Made by a program: the position numbers and the translations under genes. A model generated the notes under the pieces. The model was given only the letters and a program-made list of their open reading frames with translations. It was not told the DNA's origin and did not search any database. Shown piece by piece: positions 25,737 to 34,792 of a stretch of 64,000 nucleotides of DNA; positions within the stretch are counted from its first letter, which is position 1; the number at the start of each line of letters is the position of its first letter. The DNA comes from Bradyrhizobium sp. CB82 (lineage in GTDB: Bacteria > Pseudomonadota > Alphaproteobacteria > Rhizobiales > Xanthobacteraceae). The DNA is taken from positions 682,001 to 746,000 of the forward strand of contig NZ_CP121651.1 in the NCBI RefSeq assembly GCF_029714405.1, in the 5' to 3' direction.

Positions 25737-27205
25737 TGAAGATGAGCAAGCTGTTCTCGTTCGCCAAAAGCCTTCTTCTTGCAGGCACCGTGCTTGCGAC
25801 CTGTGGCAATGCGTGGGCAGGCCAGGCGCCCGGCGCGCTATCCGCGCCTGATGTCCCGATCAGCCATCACGACCGCATTTACGCCGCGGAACAATTCTCC
25901 AATACGGTCTCGGTGACAGACCCGGTCGATAACAAGCTCCTCGGGGTTATCAGGTTGGGGGACCCGCAGCCGGCCAATTTTAGCCCTCTCTACAAGGGAC
26001 AGGTTCTCGTCCATGGCATGGGTTATTCGCCCGATCATCGGACGCTGGCCGTGGTTTCGATCGGATCGAATTCCGTGACCTTCATCGACACTGCCACGAA
26101 TGCCGTGAAGCATATGACATATGTTGGCCGCTCGCCGCATGAAGCTTTCTTCACCCCCGACGGCAGGGAGGTCTGGGTGACGGTGCGCGGCGAGAACTAT
26201 ATCTCCGTGATTGACAGCAAGACGTTCACGGAGAAGACCCGCATCACCACGCCCAGCGGGCCCGGCATGCAGATATTCTCGCCCGACGGCAAGTACGGCT
26301 ATGTCTGCTCGTCCTTCAATCCGGAAACAGACGTCGTCTCCGTTGCTGATCACAAGATCATTGCAAAGGTCACGCAAGCGAGCCCATTCTGTCCGAACAT
26401 CGCGGCAACACCGGACGGGACCCAGGTCTGGTTCACGCTCAAGGATGTCGGCAAGACGCAGGTGTTCAACGCGAAGCCGCCGTTCAACCTGATCAAGACC
26501 ATCGACACGGGCCCGATTACGAACCACGTGAACTTCGCTCATACGGCAAAGGGAACATTTGCCTATGTCACAATCGGCGGCCTGAACGAAGTCAGGGTAT
26601 TCCGCATCGACGATTTTTCGGAGGTCGCAACCATCCCGGTTGGGAGTCTTCCGCACGGCGTGTGGCCGTCCGGCGATGGGTCACGTATCTATGTCGGACT
26701 GGAGAATGCCGATGAACTCGCGGCGATCGACACTGCGACCAACACCGTGATCGCAAACATTCCGATCGGACAGGCGCCCCAGGCGATCGCCTATGTGCCC
26801 AATGCTGCCCCGAATCCTGACGATCGCCAGAACCTGCAGCCTCTCGGTGTCGCCGGCCAGGTCTTGCATCTGGCGCTGGCTGTGAAAGACGCAAAGGACG
26901 GACAGGCGCCAACCAGCGTTTCCCTGTTTGATCAGGGCCTGATCCAGGTGTTGCAGGCGTCCGTCACGGGGCTCGAGCCGAAGCAGAAGTACGTGCTCGC
27001 ACTGGCCGATCGCGCGGACGGGGGCGGCACCCTGCAACCGCTGGCGGCCTTTGTGACCAATCCGGCGGGATCGGCGATCGTCAATGCGACCGGTCCGATC
27101 CGGCAAATCGTCCACGATCCCGCGACTTCGGAGCGGCGCTACCTGGTCATCGCCCCCGGAGATGCGACGACGTTCGGAGCGGCAGTACAAGTGCAAACCC
27201 AATAG
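25733..27205 (+). CDS. Exported YVTN-type beta-propeller protein
   Basis: A 490-residue protein with a Sec signal peptide (SFAKSLLLAGTVLATCGNAW-AG). The body has repeated 40-residue blades of the YVTN/lactonase type, such as NTVSVTDPVDNKLLGVIRLG, NSVTFIDTATNAVKHMTYVG, GENYISVIDSKTFTEKTRIT and ELAAIDTATNTVIANIPIGQ. About 130 C-terminal residues form another domain. Such propellers act as periplasmic binding or scaffold proteins. The start overlaps the hydrolase stop, and the ECF sigma gene follows after 35 bp. Alternative ATGs at 25736 and 25742 are possible. Confidence 0.85.
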   Translation: MMKMSKLFSFAKSLLLAGTVLATCGNAWAGQAPGALSAPDVPISHHDRIYAAEQFSNTVSVTDPVDNKLLGVIRLGDPQPANFSPLYKGQVLVHGMGYSPDHRTLAVVSIGSNSVTFIDTATNAVKHMTYVGRSPHEAFFTPDGREVWVTVRGENYISVIDSKTFTEKTRITTPSGPGMQIFSPDGKYGYVCSSFNPETDVVSVADHKIIAKVTQASPFCPNIAATPDGTQVWFTLKDVGKTQVFNAKPPFNLIKTIDTGPITNHVNFAHTAKGTFAYVTIGGLNEVRVFRIDDFSEVATIPVGSLPHGVWPSGDGSRIYVGLENADELAAIDTATNTVIANIPIGQAPQAIAYVPNAAPNPDDRQNLQPLGVAGQVLHLALAVKDAKDGQAPTSVSLFDQGLIQVLQASVTGLEPKQKYVLALADRADGGGTLQPLAAFVTNPAGSAIVNATGPIRQIVHDPATSERRYLVIAPGDATTFGAAVQVQTQ

Positions 27206-27240
27206 TGCTAGAGTAACGCACGCCGCAGGCGGAGCGCGCA

Positions 27241-27768
27241 ATGAAAGACATGCTGCTCCAGGTCGAACCGCTGATACCCGCGCTCCGCCGCTATGCCCGC
27301 GCCCTGGTTCGCCATCGTGCCAATGCCGACGACCTGGTGCAGGACTGCCTGGAGCGTGCCGTCAGCCGCTGGCACCAGCGGCGCGACGGCGACGTTCGCG
27401 CCTGGCTCTTCACTATCGTCCACAACCTGGCAATCAGTCAGTTTCGTCAAACGGCGACGCGCGGCAGGCATATTCCGATCGACGAGACCAATGAGGACGA
27501 TTTCTGCGAGCCCGCCGTGCAGGAACGGAAAATGATGTGTCAGGATGTCATGAACAAGCTCGCGAGACTGCCGGAAGACCAGCGCGCCGTGCTGCTGCTC
27601 GTTGCGGTCGAGGACCTCTCTTATGCGGACGCCGCAAAGGTGCTTGACATCCCTGTGGGTACGGTGATGTCGCGGCTCTCCCGGGCACGTGAAAGACTAC
27701 AGCAAGAGATCGAGGGGATTGCGGACAATATGTCCACCAACGTCGTGTCACTACGGAGGGGAGAATGA
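27241..27768 (+). CDS. ECF-type RNA polymerase sigma factor
   Basis: A 175-residue sigma-70 family protein with region 2 (ALVRHRANADDLVQDCLERA, DVRAWLFTIVHNLAISQFRQ) and region 4 (LARLPEDQRAVLLLVAVEDL, YADAAKVLDIPVGTVMSRLS). Its own anti-sigma gene overlaps the stop by four bases, the classical ECF arrangement. It probably directs expression of the upstream exported proteins, since motif-like promoters precede them. The inducing signal is unknown. The DUF305 neighbour hints at metal or envelope stress. Confidence 0.92.
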   Translation: MKDMLLQVEPLIPALRRYARALVRHRANADDLVQDCLERAVSRWHQRRDGDVRAWLFTIVHNLAISQFRQTATRGRHIPIDETNEDDFCEPAVQERKMMCQDVMNKLARLPEDQRAVLLLVAVEDLSYADAAKVLDIPVGTVMSRLSRARERLQQEIEGIADNMSTNVVSLRRGE

Positions 27769-28538
27769 GCCCTCGACCGATCACCGAAGATGATCTCCAC
27801 GCCTATGTAGATCGTGTCCTTGAGTCGGAGCGACAGGCGGAAGTCGCCGACTATCTGCGCGAACATCCGGACGTCGCCAAACGCGTCGCTGCGTTCACCG
27901 GCCAGCGGGAGCTGTTGCGCACGGCACTCGCGCCGATCGCCGAAGAACCTTTGCCGCCGGAGCTCAATCTATCGCGAATCATCGAGAACCGCGCGCGACG
28001 GCCCTCGGTAGCCCGCTGGGCGATGGCGGCGATGCTGCTCTTGAGCATTGGCGGCCTCGGCGGCTGGGCCGCGCGCAGCGCGCTGGAGGTGACGCCGGGC
28101 GGACTGGTTGCGCTCGCGCAGGAGGCCACCGCTTCATATAACGTCTACGCGCCGGACCGCGTCCGACCCGTCGAGGTTCGCGCCTCCGACTCTGCCCAAC
28201 TCGTACAGTGGGTCTCCGACCGGCTGCATCGGCCGGTGAAGGTGCCGGATTTGACGACTTCGGGCTACCGATTGATGGGAGGACGGCTTGTCGCCACCTC
28301 GCACGGCCCCGCTGCAATGTTCATGTATGACGATGACCGCGGCAGCCGGATTGTCATGCTGACCCGGCCGATGAGCAGTGCGGACCATGATGCGCCCATG
28401 ACGCCCCGGTCGCAGGGCAATGTCGGTGGCTTCGCCTGGGCTGACGCTGGCGTGGGCTACAGCCTGGTCGGTCAGGCTGCTCCGGAATCCCTGAGGCCGA
28501 TTGCAAATGAGGTTCGCAGGCAGGCGCGGGCGATCTGA
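27765..28538 (+). CDS. Membrane anti-sigma factor
   Basis: A 257-residue protein. Its N-terminal cytoplasmic part begins with TEDDLHAYVDRVLESERQAE and resembles anti-sigma domains of the RsiW/ChrR type, without a visible zinc HxxxCxxC motif. One transmembrane segment lies at about residues 82-100 (WAMAAMLLLSIGGLGGWAA), followed by a periplasmic domain (LTTSGYRLMGGRLVATSHGP). The ATGA overlap with the sigma gene supports co-translation. It would hold the sigma factor at the membrane until signalled. Confidence 0.88.
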   Translation: MSPRPITEDDLHAYVDRVLESERQAEVADYLREHPDVAKRVAAFTGQRELLRTALAPIAEEPLPPELNLSRIIENRARRPSVARWAMAAMLLLSIGGLGGWAARSALEVTPGGLVALAQEATASYNVYAPDRVRPVEVRASDSAQLVQWVSDRLHRPVKVPDLTTSGYRLMGGRLVATSHGPAAMFMYDDDRGSRIVMLTRPMSSADHDAPMTPRSQGNVGGFAWADAGVGYSLVGQAAPESLRPIANEVRRQARAI

Positions 28539-28887
28539 AGGCCAGATCGGTGGCGCAGGACGGGACCTCGCCATGAATTCAACCGCGAGCATGTTGCCAC
28601 GGAACACCAGAACGAAGGCATTACCTCGGTGGCGGCGGAAGACATCGCGAAAGCTTTGCGGGATGTCCTCGGTCACCGGATCGACAGCAAAGGCAGGCGA
28701 GCAAAAAGCTTACGGGTCGCAACCGCGAAGGGCTCGCGTACTGGCCAGCGCAGGGCGTCGTGACTTCGCCGTCACCAAACCACAGCCGGCTTCAAAGCCT
28801 GAGCCGGCCTGGCCGTTTCGCATTCGCCGCTACACGGACGGCGCTCAATGCCCCGGCGAGCTCAAACTTCATCTACCGTTTACACGC
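28539..28887. other. Non-coding stretch between anti-sigma gene and resolvase remnant
   Basis: The frame starting at 28501 overlaps the anti-sigma gene and shows no family, so I do not call it. Nothing else is recognised. Confidence 0.4.
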
Positions 28888-29588
28888 TCACGCCGCCGCT
28901 TCTTCTTCGCGAAAGGGATCGATTCGCTCCAGCATCCGCATTACCTGCGGTGACGACCATTTCCCGTCACGAGCGGTAGGAATGCCCGCATCATTCAGGC
29001 CCGCGGCAATGGCCCTCAGACTCGTTTTTCCCGGTCGCCTGTAGCTCTTCGATAATTGGGCCTAGATCGGCAGCCTTGGCATCAGCGCGCGCCTGCAAGG
29101 CTTGCACGCCCATTGCGCGGGTCTTCTTGCTCGGCACCACGCCGCGATCACCACCAAGCTTCGTGCCGCGCTTCTTTGCCGCCGCCAGCGCATCCTTCGT
29201 GCGCTTGCTGATCATCGGCCGCTCTTCCTCTGCAACCATTGCCATGATCCCCACGGTCAAACGATTTGCATTCGGCATATCGGCCGCAACGAAATCAACG
29301 CCAGCCGTTTCCAGACCGAGCAGGAAGTGAGCATCGCGGGACAATCGGTCGAGTTTGGCAATGACCAGCTTTGCGCCGTTAGACTCGGCAAGCCTTGATG
29401 GCCTCGCCAAGCTTTGGCCGCTCGGTGTTCTTTCCGCTCTCCACTTCGACGAACTCCTTCACGAGCGACCAGTTGCCGCCGTTCAGGTACTCGGCGACCG
29501 CATTACGCTGTGCCTCGATGCCAAGACCGGATTTGCCCTGCCGATCGGTCGAAACTCGGAGATAGCTGATCGATTTTCCGTCCGTCAT
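28888..29588 (-). pseudogene. Serine recombinase (resolvase/invertase), two frameshifts
   Basis: The N-terminal catalytic domain begins MTDGKSISYLRVSTDRQGKS, including the nucleophilic serine region. The frame is lost after the KLGEAIKACR segment near 29390 and resumes with AKLVIAKLDRLSRDAHFLLG, the conserved LDRLSR motif. A second shift (extra A in GGGAAAAACGAG, near 29023) precedes the C-terminal DNA-binding part, IAAGLNDAGIPTARDGKWSS and QVMRMLERID. The full original length was about 230 residues. The gene is dead as it stands. Confidence 0.85.
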
Positions 29589-29991
29589 CGGCGTTGCTCC
29601 AAAAGCGCGCAAATCTTCCTCGATTACGATGGAGGACCGGTCTTCCCGGCGCATGCAGAACACTGACCCGAATGGCCCATTCGAGGCCTGTCGGCTAAAT
29701 AGCTCGCATGCGCGCTGATATCCATGATGGCCCGGAGCCCAACACGCTCCAATCAGAGGCCGGATACATTGATGCAAGACCGCATCGGCCAGGTTAACGA
29801 AACCTCTTGCAACGCGGCCGGACCATACATCCGGGTCAATCGCGATAGTTTTGCTCGATCTCCGTTAGGTCCGGTCTACCCCTCACAGCCGACATACAGG
29901 CGATAGGCGGATTTCGTCGCGAAGGGCCACAGCACAAAGTCGCTGCGCTCCAGCCCGCTGCGCGGGGGCAAGAGCCGATTGTCAATCGGCG
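29589..29991. other. Stretch without a gene upstream of the rve-type IS
   Basis: Only weak overlapping frames are present. No repeat or family was recognised. Confidence 0.4.
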
Positions 29992-31794
29992 TTCAAATTT
30001 GACCCCGCATTGCCTCACCCAGAATGTTACTGGACAATTTCCCGCCGATGACTGGGGCGGCGTCACCGAATCGGGTCGGTGTCGTCGATGGCGGGAAGGA
30101 TCAGTATGGGCGCGCGGCGCGAGGTGGTGTCGGCGGTGACGGAGCGTTACCGGTCGGCCAAACGGGCGGAGAAGGGGGAGATCCTCGACGCGTTGTGCAC
30201 GACGACGGGGTGGCATCGCAAGCATGCGGTGCGCGCGCTACGGCAACATGAGACGGTTGGGCCGAGCGAGGTCGAGGCACCACGAGAACGCAGACGAAGA
30301 TATGGCGCGACGATCAAGGACGCGCTGACGGCTCTGTGGGAGGCATCGGATCGGGTGTGTGGCAAGCGGCTCAAGGTGATGATCCCGACCTTGCTGCCAG
30401 CCCTTGAGCAACATGGTCGGTTGCAGCTTGGCCAAGCGGATCGTGGTCGTATTCTGGCCATCAGCGCCGCTACCATCGATCGCCTGCTCGTTGACGTGAA
30501 GGTCGCGGCGAGCGGCGGCAGGCGCCGACGTGCAGGGTTCTATTCGGCAATTCGGCGCGAGGTCCCGATCCGCACGTTCAATGACTGGAACAGTCCGCCG
30601 CCGGGATTCTGCGAGGTCGACATGGTGGCCCATGGCGGCACGTCAGTGGCTGGCTCATTCATCCAGACCCTGACGATGGTCGATATCGCCACGGGCTGGA
30701 CGGAGTGCCTGCCATTGGTGACGCGGGATGGCTCGCTGGTCGTCGAGGCGATAAAACACGCACAGAGCCTGTTCCCCTGGCTTTTGCGCGGCGTGGACTT
30801 CGATAACGACAGCGCCTTCATGAACGATGTCGTCGTGCCATGGTGTCGCGAACAGAAGCTCGAAGTGACGCGTTCGCGCGCGTACAAGAAGAACGATCAA
30901 GCGTTCGTCGAACAGAAGAATGGTGCCGTCGTCCGCCGCCTCATGGGTTACGGCCGCTTCGATGGCGTCGAGACGGCGCACGTGATGGGTCGCCTCTATG
31001 CGGCCGCACGGCTCTACGTCAACTTCTTCCAGCCATCCTTCAAGCTGAAGGAGAAGCGCCGCGAAGGAGCTAAAGTGATCAAGCGCTATTATCCTCCGTC
31101 GACGCCCTATGAGCGTACATTGGCGCATCCCAAGGTAACCACGGCTGTGAAGAAACGGCTACGCGATCAGTATCGCTCGCTCGATCCAATCGCGCTCTTG
31201 GCCGAGATTCGCTCGGCCCAGGAGGAGCTCGGCAATCGTGTCGACCGTCGAGCCGGACAGGCGCGTGGCCCGCAACGCGCCAGCGACCGCAGCCAATTTT
31301 GCCAAAACGCTCGGCAAGACGGCGAAGGGCGGCGAGACTCGTGCCACACACCGGCGATCCCGTCGGCCCTATAAAACTAGAGTTCGCATGCCGTCCAAGC
31401 TCGACCCACATATTGCTACGATCGAGGGTTGGCTCGCTGCGCAGCCGCAGCTGACGGCACTCGCCATTGTCGGCCGGCTGAGCGAGAAATACCCCGAGGA
31501 GTTCGGGACGAGACAGCATTCGATCGTGCAGCGTCTGCTGAGGGCGCTTAGACGCAAGGCTGCCGAACAGCTGGTCGCTCAGGAGGCGCTTGGCGCCGCC
31601 ACGACCGCTGCCCCATGGCCCGGGGTTGTGGACGGCTCGGGCTATGTAGGGCCCGACCCGCCCACAGCCCCTCTCGTCGAGCAAGCCGGGAAAGCCACCT
31701 GGCGCGGCCGATCAATCGACATCGGATCATCATCGGCAATGGCGCCATCAGGGTAACATCTGCAGATGAGGCAATACGGGGGGTCAATATTGCA
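29992..31794 (+). mobile_element. rve-type insertion sequence (ISNCY-like) with inverted ends
   Basis: The left end TTCAAATTTGACCCCGCATT and right end (complement) TGCAATATTGACCCCCCGTA share CAA..TTGACCCC, then TGCCTCA and ATGTTAC at matching distances. The element encodes one long transposase that is frameshifted. A fragment of an SRAP gene begins a few bases after the right end, so the element may have inserted into it. Confidence 0.7.
30079..31756 (+). pseudogene. Integrase-core (rve) transposase, frameshifted
   Basis: The first 385 residues contain an N-terminal HTH-like region (TTGWHRKHAVRALRQHETVG) and an rve DDE core: FCEVDMVAHGGTSVAGSFIQ, GVDFDNDSAFMNDVVVPWC and KNDQAFVEQKNGAVVRRLMG. 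Near 31235 the frame shifts, and the C-terminal domain continues as RVRMPSKLDPHIATIEGWLA and EEFGTRQHSIVQRLLRALRR to 31756. I place the start at 30079 or the ATG soon after. The group is known in Bradyrhizobium as an unclassified (ISNCY) family. Likely inactive because of the shift. Confidence 0.75.
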
Positions 31795-31804
31795 GGCCGA
31801 ATGA

Positions 31805-31878
31805 CAGGTTGCGCCGATCCATCCCAAGGCGATGCCGGTGATCCTCACGACTGACGAGGAGCGCGACGTTGGGATGCG
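31805..31878 (+). pseudogene. SRAP (YedK-like) internal fragment
   Basis: The frame VAPIHPKAMPVILTTDEERD continues VGMR. This is the strongly conserved segment of SRAP proteins that holds the catalytic-region histidine (IHPKAMP). It overlaps by a few residues the C-terminal fragment at 17248-17370 (RDVWMR). After VGMR the sequence is unrelated. Confidence 0.7.
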
Positions 31879-31953
31879 TGTTCCCAAGGTCGCGTCACGT
31901 TGGCCATCTTAGGCAGAAAGCGCTGCTCATGGCAGGGGCTTTCCAGTCGCGAC

Positions 31954-32253
31954 AGGCTAGTGATGGATCCGGAGCTGATGGCCCAGATCGCGCGCGCGGG
32001 CCAAGACCGCCTGCTGGCGTTCCATGTCTGCGACTGGCTGGTGCCGACGAAGGACATCCTCAACGACCGCGGCATGATGGGCGACGGCGTCATCGACATC
32101 AAATCGGTGCGCGCCGCGGTCGAGGCCCAAGGCTATGCTGGCTATTCCGAGATCGAGATCTTCTCCAACGACTGGTGGGAGAAGCCTATGGACGAAGTGC
32201 TGCACACCTGCATCGACCGGCACCGGAGCGTGGTAAAGCATGATGAGTTCTGA
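31954..32253 (+). pseudogene. Sugar phosphate isomerase/epimerase, C-terminal fragment
   Basis: DPELMAQIARAGQDRLLAFH continues VCDWLVPTKDILNDRGMMGD, then GVIDIKSVRAAVEAQGYAGY and SEIEIFSNDWWEKPMDEVLH. This is the last part of an AP-endonuclease-2-like TIM barrel, carrying the conserved HVCDW and metal-site EIEIFS. The N-terminal barrel strands are missing, and the start abuts the SRAP fragment. Confidence 0.75.
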
Positions 32254-32282
32254 TTGAATCGCTGCCAGCCGGAGCGCTCGGT

Positions 32283-32417
32283 TCACCTCTCCCGTAGGGA
32301 GAGGTCGGATCGCATCGAAAGATGCGATCCGGGTGAGGGTCACGGTCTCACTGAGCTCTGCGGCCCCTCACCCCGATTGCTTCGCAATCCGACCTCTCCC
32401 CGCTGGGGAGAGGTGAG
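32283..32417. repeat. Composite palindromic intergenic repeat (CTCTCCC type)
   Basis: Three stem-loops in a row: ACCTCTCCC-gta-GGGAGAGGT, GGATCGCATC-gaaa-GATGCGATCC, and ACCTCTCCCC-gct-GGGGAGAGGT. CGGGTGAGGG and CCCTCACCCCG pair across the middle. Such CTCTCCC elements are dispersed between genes in Bradyrhizobium genomes. Confidence 0.75.
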
Positions 32418-32493
32418 CACCGAGGCGCCCGACCTGACCTAGACCTAATCCCATCACGCTCTAGGATCATTGCTTAGGCAACGCTGGTGGCGA

Positions 32494-33831
32494 TCACTGG
32501 CTTGCCCTCCGGGGCAGCGTGTTGAAGCGCGCCTTCTGCTCGCTGCTGAGCGTCGCGTAGAATTCATCCAATGCGGGCTGCACCCAACTGGCCGCCTCCA
32601 GCATGGCTTCGAGTCGCCTCTGCATGGCTTCCAGCCGTCCGACTGGTGTCAACGGCACTTCATTCGGGCAGGTAGCTTGCAGTCCATGAATCGCCTGTTT
32701 AGTCGCGTCGCCCAGGCGTTCGAGCGCTTCCTTTTGTTTGCCAGCCGGGTTTACCACTGCATCGATCCGTTCGATCGGCAGCTGCGTCAGGCTTGATTTC
32801 GGATCGCCGCAGCTCTCAGGCTGAGCATTCGCTTCCTGCTGCTGGGGCTGCTGTTGCGAAGGCTCGCCGATACCGAGCGCGTTGAAACGTGCCTGCTGCT
32901 CGTCGCTGAGCGAACCATAGAACTTCTCGAGCGCCGGCCGCACGATCTTCACCGCCTCGAGCGTGGCGCTGACGCGGTTCGTCATCGCGCGCAAGCGGCC
33001 GGGTGGCGTCAGCGCATAGGTATCGGTGCACGACTCCTTGAGCACATCGGCAGCCTTCGCCGCCGCGGCTTTCAATTCGTCGAGCAAAGCGCGCTGCTCC
33101 GGCGTCGGCTGGACCGCCTGCGCGATCTCGGCAAGCGGCCAGGCGGTGACGCCCTTGTCCGGATCGCCGCACAATTGCCGCATCTCGTGCTGCTCTTCTT
33201 GCGCTTGATGATGCTCGTGGCCTTTCTGCTCGCGGCCATGCTGTTCTAGCGCTTCAGTCTCGTGCTGCTCTTCTTGCGCCTGCTGATGCTTGCCGCCTTT
33301 CTGCTTGTGCTGTCCTAGCGCTTCATTATGCTCGCGTATCTCGTGCTGCCCTTCTTGCGCTCGATGATGCTCGCGGCCCTTTTGAGAATGCATCCCGTGT
33401 TTTGCCGAATGAACGGAAGGCAGGCCCGATATCGAACTTGGCGAATGCCCCGGAGTCACGCCCGATATCGAACTCGCGGGGCCGACAGTACCCACACCCG
33501 TACCAACTCCGCTAACCCCAGCAGCTCCGCTAACCCCGGCAGCTCCGCCGACCCCGCCAACTCCGCCGACCCCGGCAGCTCCGCCGACCCCAGCAGCTCC
33601 GCCGACCCCGCCAACTCCGCCGACCCCGGCAGCTCCGCCGACCCCAGCAGCTCCGCCCACCCCGCCAACTCCGCCAATTCCACCAACTCCGCCGACCCCG
33701 CCGACCCCACCTACTCCGCCGACCCCGCCAACTCCGCCGACCCCGCCCACTTGCGCATGCAGCGGGCCGGACGCTGCAATCAACAACGCCGGTATCGCGG
33801 TTACTGCAAGAAGCCTTGCTTTCCTAATCAC
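32494..33831 (-). CDS. Exported glycine-repeat protein with two LTXXQ/Spy-like domains
   Basis: A 445-residue protein. A Sec signal peptide (IRKARLLAVTAIPALLIAAS, cleaved after HAQ) is followed by a run of GGVGGVGG, AAGVGG and related units over about 90 residues. Next comes a His/Gln/Glu-rich linker (GKHQQAQEEQHETEALEQHG) and two similar all-helical domains, each about 100 residues with paired cysteines (LCGDPDKGVTAWPLAEI and SCGDPKSSLTQLPIERI). Both end in LSDEQQARFNALG or LSSEQKARFNTLP, the LTXXQ-like motif of Spy/CpxP chaperones. GTG at 33831 is chosen because GGAGGAG lies just upstream. It may be a periplasmic stress or metal-linked protein. Confidence 0.8.
   Translation of the reverse strand: MIRKARLLAVTAIPALLIAASGPLHAQVGGVGGVGGVGGVGGVGGVGGVGGIGGVGGVGGAAGVGGAAGVGGVGGVGGAAGVGGAAGVGGVGGVGGAAGVSGAAGVSGVGTGVGTVGPASSISGVTPGHSPSSISGLPSVHSAKHGMHSQKGREHHRAQEGQHEIREHNEALGQHKQKGGKHQQAQEEQHETEALEQHGREQKGHEHHQAQEEQHEMRQLCGDPDKGVTAWPLAEIAQAVQPTPEQRALLDELKAAAAKAADVLKESCTDTYALTPPGRLRAMTNRVSATLEAVKIVRPALEKFYGSLSDEQQARFNALGIGEPSQQQPQQQEANAQPESCGDPKSSLTQLPIERIDAVVNPAGKQKEALERLGDATKQAIHGLQATCPNEVPLTPVGRLEAMQRRLEAMLEAASWVQPALDEFYATLSSEQKARFNTLPRRASQ
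33508..33752 (-). repeat. Tandem GGV/AAG-encoding repeat inside the exported protein
   Basis: Nine-base units such as CCGCCAACT and CCGCCGACC and 18-base multiples including CCCCAGCAGCTCCG alternate irregularly. On the coding strand they give GGVGGVGGAAGVGG patterns. Variation in unit number between strains would be expected. Confidence 0.8.
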
Positions 33832-34092
33832 GATATCTCCTCCTACTTTTAGTTCCGCGCCCAAGGCGAGCAACTCGAGGATTCAAAATGGTCACTCGCC
33901 GACGTTCCATGCAAAAAGGGCGTCACTACATTGCGATATCCCAATAGCTGCGAAACAAGTTCCTTCACTGCGCACCAAAAGAATCTCGGAGACGATCCGA
34001 CGTGGTGGGGCAAGCGGTAGCGTGAGGTGCCGTGCTCCAAAAACCGCCGCGAATGCTGATCTAAGAGCGACCAGCGTCCCTGACGGCCCCGA

Positions 34093-34599
34093 TTGGCCCC
34101 ACGAGACCGGCTAGAGCGCGATGGCGACCGCGTGCGCATGATCACGCGCGGTGGCTACAATTGGACCAGCCGTTATCCGTGGATCGTGGAGGCCGCGCGC
34201 AAGGTCCGCCAGAAGCAATTCGAGCTCGACGGCGAAGCGGTCGTGCTCGGCATCGATGGCATCTCAGATTTTAACGCGCTTCACTCGCGCAAGCACGATC
34301 AGGAAGTGCAGTTCTGCGCCATCGATATTCTCGCGGAAGGCGGTGAGGACTTGCGCATGCTCGCCCGGTCGCTGCGGAAAACGAATTTGGAGCCCCTGCT
34401 GGCCCGTCGTCCTGAAGGCGTGTTCATCAATCCTTTCGAACGTGGCGAACTTGGGCCTGATCTGTTTCGAGCTGCCTGCAAGTTGGGGCTTGAACGACTG
34501 GTGTCAAAGCATCGTGAACAACCTTACGTCGCTGGCCGATGTAAGTACTGGATCAAAGTCAAGAGCCGGCAGCATCCTGCAATCGAGCGCGAGCTGTAA
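34093..34599 (+). pseudogene. ATP-dependent DNA ligase adenylation domain, catalytic motif deleted
   Basis: The frame reads RLERDGDRVRMITRGGYNWT, then QFELDGEAVVLGIDGISDFN, LEPLLARRPEGVFINPFERG, and SKHREQPYVAGRCKYWIKVK. These match motifs III, IV and V of LigD-type ligases. The normal start of the domain, His-Glu followed by the KxDGYR nucleotidyl lysine motif, is gone: a CACGAGA stretch joins directly to CCGGCTAGAG. The frame stays open downstream of this deletion. Without the lysine it cannot form the ligase-AMP intermediate. Confidence 0.78.
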
Positions 34600-34792
34600 C
34601 TCCCAAGGCAGGCTGCTCGCTCTCGTTTGAGCTAGCCGCATTGCATTCTTGGAAGTAGGACGACAGCGCAAGCTCAGCTAGGTACTCCCAGTATTCTGCT
34701 TCGGCGAGGAGCTTCCATTTGTTCATGCTGTTGTACGCGGCCTGTTGACGACACAGCGAACCCATCGCACGTAAGCGTCGCACCTTCTCCAT
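34559..34792 (-). CDS. Small hypothetical helical protein
   Basis: A 77-residue protein, MEKVRRLRAMGSLCRQQAAY, continuing with KLLAEAEYWEYLAELALSSY and two cysteines. AGGGAGGG precedes the ATG at 34792. The family is remembered as a frequent Bradyrhizobium orphan. Its 3' end overlaps the ligase fragment's end on the other strand by 41 bp. Confidence 0.6.
   Translation of the reverse strand: MEKVRRLRAMGSLCRQQAAYNSMNKWKLLAEAEYWEYLAELALSSYFQECNAASSNESEQPALGVTARARLQDAAGS

Noticed and set aside
33508..33752. Regular short repeats resembling a CRISPR array
   Set aside because: The units are 9-18 bp with no unique spacers and translate in frame to GGV/AAG repeats inside an exported protein.
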